Assembly (NCBI GenBank): GCA_965660875.1
Contig: CBFIBQ010000039.1
Coordinates: forward strand, 1 to 29,528
Length of the DNA: 29,528 nucleotides
DNA from: UBA6770 sp965660875
GTDB taxonomy: Bacteria > Bacteroidota > Bacteroidia > Flavobacteriales_G > Salibacteraceae
Reading direction: 5' to 3'
Shown here: one piece after another, positions 7,930-17,399 of the stretch
Numbering within the stretch: the first letter of the stretch is position 1
How the letters are laid out: every line of letters starts with the position of its first letter
Position numbers and translations under genes: made by a program
The notes under the pieces: model-generated
What the model was told of the DNA's origin: nothing
What the model saw: the letters and a program-made list of their open reading frames with translations, nothing else
The model's database searches: none

Positions 7930-10900
7930 ATGATTAATCAAATAATATCGTTCTCAATAAAGAACAAACTAATTATTGGGTTGCTTACAATAGCACTAAT
8001 AATTACTGGAATTTGGAGCATCTCGAAAGTTCCACTAGATGCGGTGCCAGATATAACTAACAATCAGGTTCAGGTTATAACTCAAGCTCCCAATTTAGGA
8101 ACAGAAGATATAGAGCAATTCGTTACCTATCCTATAGAATTGGCAATGGCGAACTTGCCTGATGTTACTGAAATTAGATCTATTTCTCGATTCGGGTTAT
8201 CCGTGGTTACTATCGTTTTTGACGACGATATGGGGACCTATTTACCTAGACAATTGGTTGCAGAAAAACTCAATGAAGTAAAAGGAGAAATTCCTGAGGG
8301 CTTTGGCGTTCCTTCCATGGGGCCAATTTCAACTGGATTAGGTGAAATTTACCAATATACCCTTAAAGTTGATTCCAATCACAAAGGGCAATATTCACCA
8401 TCTGATTTACGAACAATGCAAGATTGGATTGTTAGACGACAAATGGCCATGGTACCAGGTGTTGTAGAAATTAACGCCATTGGTGGAAATATTAAGCAAT
8501 ATGAAATAGCTGTTAACCCAGATGAACTCAAAGCAATTGGCATTACCATTTCTGATGTTTACAAGGCTCTTGAAAAGAACAATCAAAATACTGGAGGAGC
8601 TTACATTGAGAAGGATCATTTGGCAAATTTCATCAGGGGAGAAGGCCTTGCCAGAAGCATAGATGAAATAGAAAACATGCTGGTAAAAAACATCAATGGC
8701 CTGCCGATACGAGTTAAAGACGTAGCAAAAGTGAAGTATGGAAAGGCCATTCGATATGGTGCATTGACACAAGATGGCGAAGGAGAAGTAGTTGGTGGGT
8801 TAGTAATGATGTTAAAAGGCGCAAACTCCAATGAAGTGATTGAAAATGTGAAAGAACGCATGATAGAGATACAAAAATCCTTACCTGACGGGGTGATTAT
8901 TGAGCCCTTGCTGGATAGAAGTAAACTGATTGCAAAAACCACAGGTACTGTAAGTAATAACCTCATGGAAGGTGCTCTAATTGTAATTTTTGTGCTAGTA
9001 TTTTTACTAGGCAATTGGAGAGGAGGCGTCATTGTTGCTTCTACAATTCCGCTTTCCTTGCTATTTGCTTTTATCATGATGAATGTATTCGACGTCTGGG
9101 CTAACTTGATGAGCTTAGGCGCTATTGACTTCGGAATTATTGTGGACGGAGCAGTTATTATCGTTGAAGGAACTGTCTTTCTGCTTCATGACAAAATACT
9201 GAAAAAGCAAACCGTAAATGAAGAAGTTCGAAACGAAGTTGCGTTCACAGCTTCAAGTAAAATGATGAATTCCGCATTTTTCGGGCAACTTATTATTCTT
9301 ATAGTTTTTATTCCAATTCTGGCTTTGCAAGGGGTGGAGGGTAAAATGTTTAAGCCAATGGCACTGACTTTTATGTTTGCTATGATTGGAGTTATGATAC
9401 TTTGCCTCACTTATGTACCCATGATGACAGCGTGGTTTTTAAGAGTTGGAAACATCAATAAAAGCTCATGGGGCGATCGAGTTGTAGTATGGTTGGAAAA
9501 TATTTATGAGCCCATATTAGTTAAAGCTTTAAAACAGGCTAAATGGGTTATAGGGGCAGCGGTTCTTTTGCTTGGTTTTGCCATTTTCACTTTTTCGCAA
9601 ATGGGAGGGGAATTTGTACCTCAATTGGATGAAGGTGATATCGCTTTTCACGGAATATTGAAACCCGGCAGCTCGCTTTCGGAAACTATTGCTACCACAA
9701 CTCTTATAGAAAAAACGGTAAAAGAAAAATTCCCAGAAGTTCAAAAAATTGTCAGTAGAATAGGGGTGGCAGAAGTGCCTACCGATCCTATGCCTATGGA
9801 TTTGGCCGACATCTTCGTCATTTTGGCTCCAAAGGAAGAGTGGGTGACCACTGACTCTAAAGATAAGCTCGTTGAGTTGATGAAAGAAGAACTTGAAAAG
9901 ATACCCGGAGTAAATTATGAATTTACTCAGCCTATTGAAATGCGTTTTAACGAGTTATTAGAAGGAGTAAGGGAAGATATCGCGATAAAGCTTTATGGTG
10001 AAGACATCAAAGTATTAGCAGAAAAGGCCGAAGAAATTTCTAAAATAATTGCGGGAACTGAAGGAATCGGAGATATGAAGGTGGAGGCAACCACAGGATT
10101 ACCTCAAATAACAGTTAAATATAACCGAAATAAACTTGTTCAATATGGACTTCATGTATCCGACATGAACATGCTTGTACAATCGGCTTTTGCGGGAGGT
10201 AAAGCAGGGGTAATCTTTGAAGGCGAAAAACGCTTTGATCTAGTTGTCCGCTTAGATGAAGAACACCGTAAAAGCATTGACGACCTTAAAAATTTATACT
10301 TCAGTTTAGATAATGGGTTACAAGTTCCGTTAAAGGAGATTGCCGACATTGAGTATCAACCCGGCTCAATGCAAATTAGTAGAGACAATACCAATCGAAG
10401 AACCTATGTGGGTGTTAATGTCCGTGGTCGAGATATAAAAACTTTGGTTGAAGAAATTCAGCAAAAGTTAGATGCAACGCTCGAATTACCCCCGGGTTAT
10501 TATATTAGATATGGAGGAGCATTCGAAAACCTTGAACGTGCATCGAAGCGTTTGCAAGTGGTAGTTCCAATTGCATTAGGGTTAATATTCCTACTCATAT
10601 TCTTTGCCTTAAAGTCGGTCAAACAATCCTTAATGATATACATGGCCATACCTCTGGCTACCATAGGAGGGGTTTTCTCTTTATGGCTTAGAGATATGCC
10701 CTTTAGTATTTCGGCAGGCGTTGGATTCATCGTATTATTTGGAGTTGCCGTATTAAATGGTTTAGTACTCATAAGTGGATGGAATGAACTAAAAGAAGAT
10801 GGGGTTAGCAATTTAAACGAACGAATACGAATAGGAGCCAAACGTCGAATTAGGCCCATAATGCTCACAGCCCTTACAGACGTTTTAGGGTTTTTACCGA

Positions 10901-12300
10901 TGGCCGTTTCTTCATCCGCAGGCGCGGAGGTACAACAACCATTAGCTACCGTAGTAATAGGAGGGATGATAACCGCTACCTTACTCACACTTTTTGTCCT
11001 CCCAATTTTGTATCGGTGGGTTGAAAACAGGAGTTTTGTAGCACCAGCTCCTAATGCGTTAACAGCGATGATACTTGTAGGCGGCTTAACAATTTTTTCT
11101 ACAAATAATTTAAGTGCACAGGATAGCAAAAAGCAATCAATTTCTTCTATCGAGGATGCTGTAACTTACGGTTTATCGAACAACGGTTATGTACAAATTG
11201 CGAAAACAAATATTGAGTTGCAAGAACAAGGTAAGAAGGCAGCATTCAATTTGGGGAAAACAGACCTAGATATACAATATGGGCAGTATAATAGCTATGA
11301 GCGAGATTTTGGCCTAAGTATCAAACAGCAGATAAATTTCCCTACAGTTTATACCAATCAGAAAAATCTGGCAAAAGAGAAAACTGAAGGAAGTAAAATT
11401 CAACTTGCTGCTACAGAAAATAGGCTAAAACGCGATATACGCGAAAGCTGGTTTCAGTTGGCCTATTTGAAGGAAAAAGAAAAATTACTTCTATATCAAG
11501 ACACTATGTATGGAAGGTTTCTACATGCAGCAACTATACGCTACGAAACGGAGGAAACAAGTTATCTAGAAAAAGCAGCTGCAGAAACCCAAGTAATGGA
11601 AATTAAGAATCAATTAAATCTAATTGCGTCTGACATTACTATTCAAGAAAATAAGCTCAGTGTTTTATTGAACGATACAGTCGGTGTTGAGTTTTCACCA
11701 GAAAGATTAGCCGAAAGAGATATGAATAAAGTCTATGATTCAACGAAGCTCGTTAATAATCCATTGCTGGCTTACACCAAAAAACAAATTGATATTGCAA
11801 ACGCTGAAAAATCGGTACAATCTGCTAAAATGCTTCCGAATATTTCTGTAGGTTATTTCAATCAATCGTTGATAGGAAGCGCTACCGAAAGCGGAAGTGT
11901 AGCGACCGGCTCAGATCGATTTTCAGGAATTCAGGCTGGCATTAGTATTCCTTTGTTTTATGGGTCGTACAAGGCAGATATAAAATCAGCCAAATTAAAT
12001 GGGCAAATTGCCGAAACAAATGCAAATTATTACTCCATTATACTTCAAGGTGAGTACGAGCAAAAAATGCAAGAAGTGCTCAAATTTAAGAGCAGTTTAA
12101 CCTATTACAAAGACAAGGCAGTTCCACAGGCAGACCTGGTTATAGCTAATGCCCAAAAGAGTTTTGAAAATGGCGCTATTAATTATATAGAGTACTTCCA
12201 AAACCTAAATCAAGGCATTCAATTAAAGTTCAATTACTTAAACACATTAAACGTTTATAATCAGGCGATTATAAACCTAGAACACCTTATTGGTCAATAA
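7930..12300 (+). CDS. czcA: CzcA/CusA-type heavy-metal RND pump fused to a TolC-like domain
   Basis: 1456 residues. Residues 1 to about 1037 are a full heavy-metal-efflux RND protein: TM1 at 13-30 and twelve predicted TM segments in two sets. The TM4 proton-relay motif D400-FGIIVD406-GAVIIVE413 is of the CzcA (Zn/Co/Cd) type rather than the CusA type. Conserved RND blocks in the C-terminal half include GVGFIVLFGVAVLNG. A hydrophobic, signal-like linker (about 1041-1063, ending SAQ) precedes a TolC/OEP-like domain (about 1070-1456) rich in long helices. Such pump-plus-outer-membrane-factor fusions are known in Bacteroidota. The topology requires the linker to bring the second domain to the periplasm. 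The adaptor gene overlaps or follows closely. Confidence 0.93.
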   Translation: MINQIISFSIKNKLIIGLLTIALIITGIWSISKVPLDAVPDITNNQVQVITQAPNLGTEDIEQFVTYPIELAMANLPDVTEIRSISRFGLSVVTIVFDDDMGTYLPRQLVAEKLNEVKGEIPEGFGVPSMGPISTGLGEIYQYTLKVDSNHKGQYSPSDLRTMQDWIVRRQMAMVPGVVEINAIGGNIKQYEIAVNPDELKAIGITISDVYKALEKNNQNTGGAYIEKDHLANFIRGEGLARSIDEIENMLVKNINGLPIRVKDVAKVKYGKAIRYGALTQDGEGEVVGGLVMMLKGANSNEVIENVKERMIEIQKSLPDGVIIEPLLDRSKLIAKTTGTVSNNLMEGALIVIFVLVFLLGNWRGGVIVASTIPLSLLFAFIMMNVFDVWANLMSLGAIDFGIIVDGAVIIVEGTVFLLHDKILKKQTVNEEVRNEVAFTASSKMMNSAFFGQLIILIVFIPILALQGVEGKMFKPMALTFMFAMIGVMILCLTYVPMMTAWFLRVGNINKSSWGDRVVVWLENIYEPILVKALKQAKWVIGAAVLLLGFAIFTFSQMGGEFVPQLDEGDIAFHGILKPGSSLSETIATTTLIEKTVKEKFPEVQKIVSRIGVAEVPTDPMPMDLADIFVILAPKEEWVTTDSKDKLVELMKEELEKIPGVNYEFTQPIEMRFNELLEGVREDIAIKLYGEDIKVLAEKAEEISKIIAGTEGIGDMKVEATTGLPQITVKYNRNKLVQYGLHVSDMNMLVQSAFAGGKAGVIFEGEKRFDLVVRLDEEHRKSIDDLKNLYFSLDNGLQVPLKEIADIEYQPGSMQISRDNTNRRTYVGVNVRGRDIKTLVEEIQQKLDATLELPPGYYIRYGGAFENLERASKRLQVVVPIALGLIFLLIFFALKSVKQSLMIYMAIPLATIGGVFSLWLRDMPFSISAGVGFIVLFGVAVLNGLVLISGWNELKEDGVSNLNERIRIGAKRRIRPIMLTALTDVLGFLPMAVSSSAGAEVQQPLATVVIGGMITATLLTLFVLPILYRWVENRSFVAPAPNALTAMILVGGLTIFSTNNLSAQDSKKQSISSIEDAVTYGLSNNGYVQIAKTNIELQEQGKKAAFNLGKTDLDIQYGQYNSYERDFGLSIKQQINFPTVYTNQKNLAKEKTEGSKIQLAATENRLKRDIRESWFQLAYLKEKEKLLLYQDTMYGRFLHAATIRYETEETSYLEKAAAETQVMEIKNQLNLIASDITIQENKLSVLLNDTVGVEFSPERLAERDMNKVYDSTKLVNNPLLAYTKKQIDIANAEKSVQSAKMLPNISVGYFNQSLIGSATESGSVATGSDRFSGIQAGISIPLFYGSYKADIKSAKLNGQIAETNANYYSIILQGEYEQKMQEVLKFKSSLTYYKDKAVPQADLVIANAQKSFENGAINYIEYFQNLNQGIQLKFNYLNTLNVYNQAIINLEHLIGQ

Positions 12301-12316
12301 TATAAAGCGAATTAAA

Positions 12317-13630
12317 ATGAAAAATTATATAAGATTATACGCAGCATGTATTACGATTAGTTTCTTTCTAGCTGCATGCAACAATGACACAAGCCACGAT
12401 CATAATCATGGAGAAGAACCTTCCGAACACAATCACGAGGGAGATCACAATCATGACCACAAAGAGGAACATGATCACGAAGGAGAGCACAATCATGACT
12501 ACCCGGGAGAACATAATCACGATCATGGAGAAGAAGGTGAAGAAGGGGAAGAAGGACATGAAGAGGAAGTCCATTTTTCGGAAAAACAATTTCAATCGAT
12601 GGGTATGATAACGGATACACTTCCTTTAAGGAATGTAGGTTCTTATGTAGAGGCAAGTGGTCGATTAGAAGTGCCACCTCAAAATGAAGCCGCGGTTACC
12701 GCTATCATAGGAGCAAATGTTTCCAGTATAGAAGTAATTGAGGGCGATAAGGTTTCAAAAGGGCAGGTATTGGCATATATAAGTCATCCAGACCTGATTA
12801 AGCTCCAAACTGCTTATATTAATAGCTGGAACCAATTGCAGTACATGGAACAAGATTATCAAAGGCAAAAAAAGCTATACGAAGAAAAAGTAGGGTCAGG
12901 GAAAGAGTTTCAAAAAACCAAAGCCAATTTCCATTCCATGATGGGAGCGGTAAAGGGGCACGAGGCACAACTTAAATTAATTGGACTCAATGTCGATAAA
13001 ATACAACGCGGAGAAATCTATGAATTAGTACCAGTACTCAGTCCTCTTCAAGGTCATATCCGCCTTGTTGAAGTAAAAACTGGCCAATTTGTTCAACCAC
13101 AAACAGAAATGTTCGAGATTGTAAACATTGACCATATTCATGCGGATTTTATGGTCTTTGAAAAGGATATGTATAAGGTAAAAGAGGGGCAAAAGGTTAA
13201 GTTTTTCGTAGAATCAATGAAAAGAAAAGAGCTTGAGGCAACAATTTATTCCGTAGGAAAATCTTTTGAAGAAAACCCAAAGGCTATTCATATACATGCA
13301 GATATTGAGAACAAAGAAGGTTTACTAATTCCTGGAACGTATGTCCGAGGAAGAATTATGGTTGAAAATGACCAAAGTTTTGCGCTCCCAGAAGCTGGAT
13401 TGGTTAGGGAAGGGGATAAGCATTTCATATTTACAGCTAAAAAAGAAATGGATGATGGTGTCACCGAATGGGCATTTAAACCCGTTGAAGTAATAGCTGG
13501 GACCAATGATAATGGTTGGGTTGAAGTCAAACTATTGAATCCGCTTCAAGCAGGAACAAATGTCGCTTGGAATAACGCCTATTACTTGTTGGCTGAAATG
13601 AAAAAAGGAGAAGCAGAGCATAGTCACTAA
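12317..13630 (+). CDS. czcB: RND periplasmic adaptor (CzcB-like) with His-rich N-terminus
   Basis: 437 residues from the ATG at 12317 (an upstream in-frame ATG at 12290 lies inside the previous gene). It is a lipoprotein (lipobox LAAC, C21). Residues 27-83 are a His/Asp/Glu-rich tail with repeated HNH and HDH units, probably a metal buffer. Then come the adaptor parts: a lipoyl-like half (EVIEGDKVSKGQVLA), a helical hairpin (about 145-215), the second lipoyl half (LSPLQGHIRLVEVKTGQFVQ) and beta-barrel/membrane-proximal domains. It links the RND pump with its outer-membrane domain. Start lies 16 bp after the pump gene. Confidence 0.93.
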   Translation: MKNYIRLYAACITISFFLAACNNDTSHDHNHGEEPSEHNHEGDHNHDHKEEHDHEGEHNHDYPGEHNHDHGEEGEEGEEGHEEEVHFSEKQFQSMGMITDTLPLRNVGSYVEASGRLEVPPQNEAAVTAIIGANVSSIEVIEGDKVSKGQVLAYISHPDLIKLQTAYINSWNQLQYMEQDYQRQKKLYEEKVGSGKEFQKTKANFHSMMGAVKGHEAQLKLIGLNVDKIQRGEIYELVPVLSPLQGHIRLVEVKTGQFVQPQTEMFEIVNIDHIHADFMVFEKDMYKVKEGQKVKFFVESMKRKELEATIYSVGKSFEENPKAIHIHADIENKEGLLIPGTYVRGRIMVENDQSFALPEAGLVREGDKHFIFTAKKEMDDGVTEWAFKPVEVIAGTNDNGWVEVKLLNPLQAGTNVAWNNAYYLLAEMKKGEAEHSH

Positions 13631-13642
13631 AATGTACTAAAA

Positions 13643-14242
13643 ATGAATTTTTATCAAATAGTTACACCGTTAATTACAGTAGGATACTTAATTATAGTTT
13701 TTGTATTGCGTTCAATTATCGTTTGGCGCCAATCAGGGGTTAATCCCTTCGTATTTAGTTCAACAGAAAAAGCGCACGATTATTTAGGTTTCATCTACAA
13801 ATTAACCGTTGTAGTCATGGCTCTTGCTATTGGGGCGTTTTCTTTTTTCTCGCCCATATATAGTTTTTTAAATCCAATTTCATATTTAGAACTAGAAAAC
13901 GTAAAAATCACAGGCGTAACATTATTAATCCTCGCTTTCATCTGGACCTTAATAGCACAAATTCAAATGTCAAATTCCTGGCGAATTGGAATTGATTATG
14001 ATGAGAAAACCGAGCTTGTAAATAAAGGGCTATTTAGCATTTCTAGAAATCCGGTTTTCTTAGGAGTGGTTGTATTCTACATTGGCATTTTCTTCATTAT
14101 TCCAAATAGTTTGACTTTTACTTTGGTTTGGGTAATGCTTGTAACAGTGCAAGTTCAAGTTCGATTAGAAGAAGAATATTTAATGGACTCTCATGGCGCT
14201 GATTACCAAGAATATCTAAAGAGCGTGAGAAGATGGCTTTGA
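13643..14242 (+). CDS. Isoprenylcysteine carboxyl methyltransferase-like membrane protein
   Basis: 199 residues with about five TM segments. The C-terminal half carries the ICMT/PEMT-type SAM-binding pattern: LVNKGLFSISRNPVFLG, then RLEEEYLMDSHGADYQEYLKSV ends the protein. These proteins methylate unknown small or lipid substrates in bacteria and often sit in metal-efflux operons. It starts 12 bp after the adaptor gene, and its last ten bases overlap the CDF gene, so the pump, adaptor, methyltransferase and CDF form one transcript. Enzymatic substrate unknown. Confidence 0.8.
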   Translation: MNFYQIVTPLITVGYLIIVFVLRSIIVWRQSGVNPFVFSSTEKAHDYLGFIYKLTVVVMALAIGAFSFFSPIYSFLNPISYLELENVKITGVTLLILAFIWTLIAQIQMSNSWRIGIDYDEKTELVNKGLFSISRNPVFLGVVVFYIGIFFIIPNSLTFTLVWVMLVTVQVQVRLEEEYLMDSHGADYQEYLKSVRRWL

Positions 14243-15039
14243 GGTTTAAATCAATATACCATATTTCCAAAATGGATTGCCCTTCAGAAGAGCAGTTGAT
14301 TCGGATGAAGCTATCCGAATATGATTCCATAGAACACCTTGATTTTGAGATACCCAACAGAAAACTATCCGTTATTCACCATGGCAATTCGGCTGATATA
14401 TTGATTTTACTTGAAGAATTGAAGTTAGATACTGAGTTGATTGCAGAATCAGAAACGAATGAGTCTCCAAGCAAATTAAATGATTCCAGCAATGAACGAA
14501 AAATTCTTTGGGCAGTTCTATTAATAAACTTCTCTTTTTTTTTAATTGAAATACTATTTGGGTGGATTTCCAAGTCAATGGGATTGGTGGCTGACTCTCT
14601 CGATATGCTTGCTGATTCAATCGTATATGCACTTAGTTTAATAGCAGTTGGCCAATCTATTATCCGTAAAAAAAGTGTTGCAAAATGGAGCGGTTATTTC
14701 CAGATTCTTTTGGCCGTCATTGGATTAATTGAAGTAATTAGGCGCTTTATTGGCTCGGAAGAAATGCCAGTATTTCAAACTATGATTATCGTTTCATTTT
14801 TAGCACTACTTGCCAATACGCTTTCATTGTACCTAATTCAAAAGTCTAAAAGCAAAGAAGCTCACATGCAAGCCTCAGCAATATTTACCTCCAATGATAT
14901 TGTCATAAACATTAGCGTTATCCTAGCAGGAGCCCTAGTTTATTTTACGAATAGTCAGTTTCCAGATCTCATAATTGGCTCGATTGTATTTCTAATTGTG
15001 TTACGTGGTGCTTTCAGAATATTAAAATTGGCTAAATGA
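14233..15039 (+). CDS. CDF-type cation transporter with N-terminal HMA-like domain
   Basis: 268 residues. Residues 1-70 look like a degenerate HMA/MerP fold (SKMDCPSEEQLIRMKL, one Cys, C16). Residues 91-265 hold about six TM segments of the cation diffusion facilitator family. The TM2 metal site is seen as LVADSLDMLADS (D124-xxx-D128). In TM5 the usual HxxxD is FxxxD (in IFTSND), so one ligand differs. The cytoplasmic C-terminal domain of longer CDF proteins is missing. It probably moves divalent cations from the cytoplasm, where the RND pump takes over from the periplasm. It is convergent with the gene at 15136; the 96 bp between show no clear terminator. Confidence 0.82.
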   Translation: MALRFKSIYHISKMDCPSEEQLIRMKLSEYDSIEHLDFEIPNRKLSVIHHGNSADILILLEELKLDTELIAESETNESPSKLNDSSNERKILWAVLLINFSFFLIEILFGWISKSMGLVADSLDMLADSIVYALSLIAVGQSIIRKKSVAKWSGYFQILLAVIGLIEVIRRFIGSEEMPVFQTMIIVSFLALLANTLSLYLIQKSKSKEAHMQASAIFTSNDIVINISVILAGALVYFTNSQFPDLIIGSIVFLIVLRGAFRILKLAK

Positions 15040-15135
15040 GGAGCCGGTACAAGCACTACTATTTGTTTTTCTGATTAGCGAAATATTCTCATGAAAACAG
15101 GCACAATACAAAAGATTAATTTTTAAAAAAGAAGA

Positions 15136-15369
15136 TTAACAGCAGTTACTCTCGCAGGACCCATTTTCTTGAATAGGAGGGCATGGAACAGTACCATAGG
15201 AGCAGTAAACACAACAATCGTTGTTTGTGGGTTTAAGAACTTCTTTACAATTCTCACAATCATAGAAATACTGGCAGGCATCTGTAGGCATGGTTTCCTC
15301 CTTCTTATGTCCACATTTAGGACATGTAATAACAGATTTGAGTTGTATCTCTTGGCTAGGATTATTCAT
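15136..15369 (-). CDS. GDCCVxC-type Cys-rich small protein
   Basis: 77 residues from the ATG at 15367-15369, which overlaps the end of the MerTP gene by 8 bp. It shows a CPKCGHKK zinc-ribbon start, CENCKE, then DCCVYCSYGTVPCPPIQ and a CESNCC end. This matches the GDCCVxC family (some members are selenoproteins), although the leading Gly is Asn here (NDCCVYC). The family is commonly coupled to mercury or arsenic loci in Bacteroidota. It has 11 cysteines and likely binds thiophilic metal ions in the cytoplasm. Third gene of the arsR-merTP operon. Confidence 0.85.
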   Translation of the reverse strand: MNNPSQEIQLKSVITCPKCGHKKEETMPTDACQYFYDCENCKEVLKPTNNDCCVYCSYGTVPCPPIQENGSCESNCC

Positions 15370-15979
15370 ATAAATCAGTTTTAAAAGGGCTATCAACTAG
15401 TTCGTAACCAGTAGATTGAATTGCCTTGTGAATGGCTGTTTTAGAAGTTTTACTGCTGTCAAATTGAATGATCGCGTTTCCTTTCTCATAAGAAGCCTCG
15501 GCACTCAGAACACCTTCTAAAGGCAATAAAGCAGATTCAATGTGGTTTTCACAGCCTCCACATGTCATCCCACTAATACCTACATTATAATCAACCATAT
15601 TTCCGTCATTAGTAATAACTGGCGTATTGTTCTGATTATAAAACAGGTGTGAATAATAAGGGAATGAAAACATCAAAATCGACAAGCTGGTAACTGTCCA
15701 CAAAAAAGATTTCGAGTTCAAAAAGCTTTTCTTCTCTTCAACTTGACAACCACAATCGTCAACAGGTTTTGGTTTGTAAGCCTGGTAAAAAGCCAAACCT
15801 AAGGCTAAAACAGAAATTACAATTAGGTAGGGTCTGGCTGGTTCTATCCAAGCAAACGTAGAAGCCGCCCCAGAAATGCCTCCAAATATGGCAATTAGCG
15901 GAGCTATACAACATAGAGAAGAGGCGAGAGCTGCTAAGAGCCCAGTGCTTAAAATTGCTTTATTTCCGTCCTTCTTCAT
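15362..15979 (-). CDS. merTP: Mercuric transport fusion protein MerT-MerP
   Basis: 205 residues. The N-terminal MerT part has the Cys pair in TM1 (SSLCCIAPL, C23-C24), a second TM, and the cytoplasmic pair C76-G-C78. A third TM (about 91-110) leads to a periplasmic MerP/HMA domain with GMTC140-GGC143, the standard metal-binding loop. Such fusions are found in Bacteroidota, where the system may carry Hg(II) or other thiophilic ions inward. No merA reductase is in the window, so mercury detoxification is not shown; the import may serve sensing or another metal. It overlaps the arsR gene by 4 bp (ATGA). Confidence 0.9.
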   Translation of the reverse strand: MKKDGNKAILSTGLLAALASSLCCIAPLIAIFGGISGAASTFAWIEPARPYLIVISVLALGLAFYQAYKPKPVDDCGCQVEEKKSFLNSKSFLWTVTSLSILMFSFPYYSHLFYNQNNTPVITNDGNMVDYNVGISGMTCGGCENHIESALLPLEGVLSAEASYEKGNAIIQFDSSKTSKTAIHKAIQSTGYELVDSPFKTDLYE

Positions 15980-16350
15980 ATTGTTTCAAAAATTTGATTT
16001 TGACCAATTTTTTTAAAGAAGGTTTGAAGAAGCGTTTCGTATTGCGTGTTAAGGGAATAATAAATTGTTTGAGCCGCACGCTTATTGACAATTATTCCAC
16101 CGTCCTTTAGTTTTCGTAAATGCTGAGAAACTGCTGGTGGTGACATGAAAAGAATATCGCTCAAATCACAAACACATAATTGCTCTTGCTTCCAAAGCAG
16201 ATAGAGAATTTTCATCCTCACTTCATTTCCTGCCAAATTGAGTGCGTTTGCCAACAATTGGATGGAATCATGAGCTTTTACCAGTTCCTCTTTACAGCCG
16301 TTAATTTGCTCCACATCCGCATAAACCCGTATACAAGTATTACTTTCCAT
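15976..16350 (-). CDS. ArsR/SmtB-family metal-sensing repressor
   Basis: 124 residues with a winged helix (about 38-105; recognition helix SPPAVSQHLRKLKD). The metal site of the ArsR/CadC branch, ELCVCDL-like, is present as QLC59-V-C61-DL. Extra N-terminal cysteines C6 and C19 are spaced as in CadC, so a thiolate site for Cd/Pb/Hg/Zn is plausible. It starts the leftward operon arsR-merTP-GDCCVxC. A 9-6-9 perfect palindrome just upstream (16374-16397) is the likely operator, giving autoregulation that is lifted by metal. Confidence 0.92.
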   Translation of the reverse strand: MESNTCIRVYADVEQINGCKEELVKAHDSIQLLANALNLAGNEVRMKILYLLWKQEQLCVCDLSDILFMSPPAVSQHLRKLKDGGIIVNKRAAQTIYYSLNTQYETLLQTFFKKIGQNQIFETI

Positions 16351-16373
16351 TCTGCGAATTTACTCATGTTTTA

Positions 16374-16397
16374 TTATTTAAGCAAATACTTAAATAA
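16374..16397 (-). promoter_or_regulatory. ArsR operator/promoter (9-6-9 palindrome)
   Basis: TTATTTAAG-CAAATA-CTTAAATAA is a perfect inverted repeat 23 bp upstream of the arsR start. On the minus strand the centre reads AAGTATTTGC, like a -7 element, with TTG about 17 bp further upstream. The repressor would cover the promoter. Confidence 0.75.
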
Positions 16398-17028
16398 GGT
16401 GGTATCCCAAATTTTATAGGTGATTATTTGAAATCTAATCTGAGTGCGTAGGCCGGAAGAAAATGCGGGCGAGGGCAGGAGTGAATTGGCTTTTTAGACT
16501 GAGCGGATGCAACGCGAAGACGTTTAAAAAAGACTAGAGCGCGCCGAGCATATTTTCTTCTTGAACTTTTCTTTGTTTCTTTCTTTTGTTTCAAGACAAA
16601 AGAAATGAAAGTCGAAAGCCACCCACATTTCCCGCTCAAATCTCCACAGGAGATTCGCCGTGTTTCGTTTTGTTTCAACTGAGCCCAGCGTTCTCACGAC
16701 CACAGGGAGTAACCAAAATGAAAGAATCAATCAACCAAATTTCAAAAGTCTACTTAACATAATAATTAACGACGTAATCCAAAAGAGCGCCTGAAGAGCA
16801 TGTGTATGGCAAACTGAGTGAGAATACGAGCGAATTTGCTAATACTTATGCGTGCGTTGGCCAAGAGAGAGAGAATTTTACGAAATTTAAAAGCTAGTAC
16901 TAAACTTTAATTGGAAACGGAACCTTGAAGTGTGGCTGAGTGTGGTTGGTTTTGAGCGAACAGATTCTTTTTTTCTTTTAAAGAAAAAGAACTCTGATTA
17001 TCAAAATGCGCAAATGCCGCGGGGCTAC

Positions 17029-17056
17029 TTAATATAATGACTAATTATAGGACATC
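17029..17056 (-). other. dif-like site, R2 left (inverted)
   Basis: Identical to 3770-3798 in R1. Minus-strand reading: GTCCTATAA, 7-nt centre, TTATATTAA. Confidence 0.45.
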
Positions 17057-17210
17057 GTTAATCGGAGACGAAATCTAAAGCTTACGAGAATTCAATATTT
17101 AACGTGAACTTGGATAATTGTGCAGAATATTAAAACCTGCCGGATGCGCGTGGGAAATGTGCGAGCTATTTACTTGGCTGCCGAGAGCCAAGCAAGTGAG
17201 GAACGAACGC

Positions 17211-17235
17211 AGACATAATGTATATTATAGTTGAC
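17211..17235. other. dif-like site, R2 middle
   Basis: AGACATAATGTATATTATAGTTGAC contains ATAATGTATATTAT, the exact core of E. coli dif including the TGTATA central hexamer. The outer arms differ from E. coli. Confidence 0.5.
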
Positions 17236-17399
17236 AAAAGAATCTGTGCGCTAGAAATTTTAATCAAACCAATGGAGCGAATTCCTTTAACATAAAATCT
17301 GCCGTTATAGTACAGCAAGCTGTCCTAGAACTGATTTTATATTAATCAGCACAGCTGAGCGGAATTCTTGAATACTACCAAGAATAACAAATCCAGCCC

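Noticed and set aside
12357..12677. Antisense and alternative frames over the His-rich part of the adaptor gene
   Set aside because: The GAT/CAT-rich repeat keeps all frames open; the adaptor frame is the only one with a domain structure.
16424..16730. Overlapping minus-strand reading frames in repeat R2
   Set aside because: They read through the TTTTGTTTCAAGACAAAAGAAA hairpin in two frames; this is a product of the repeat, not of coding selection.
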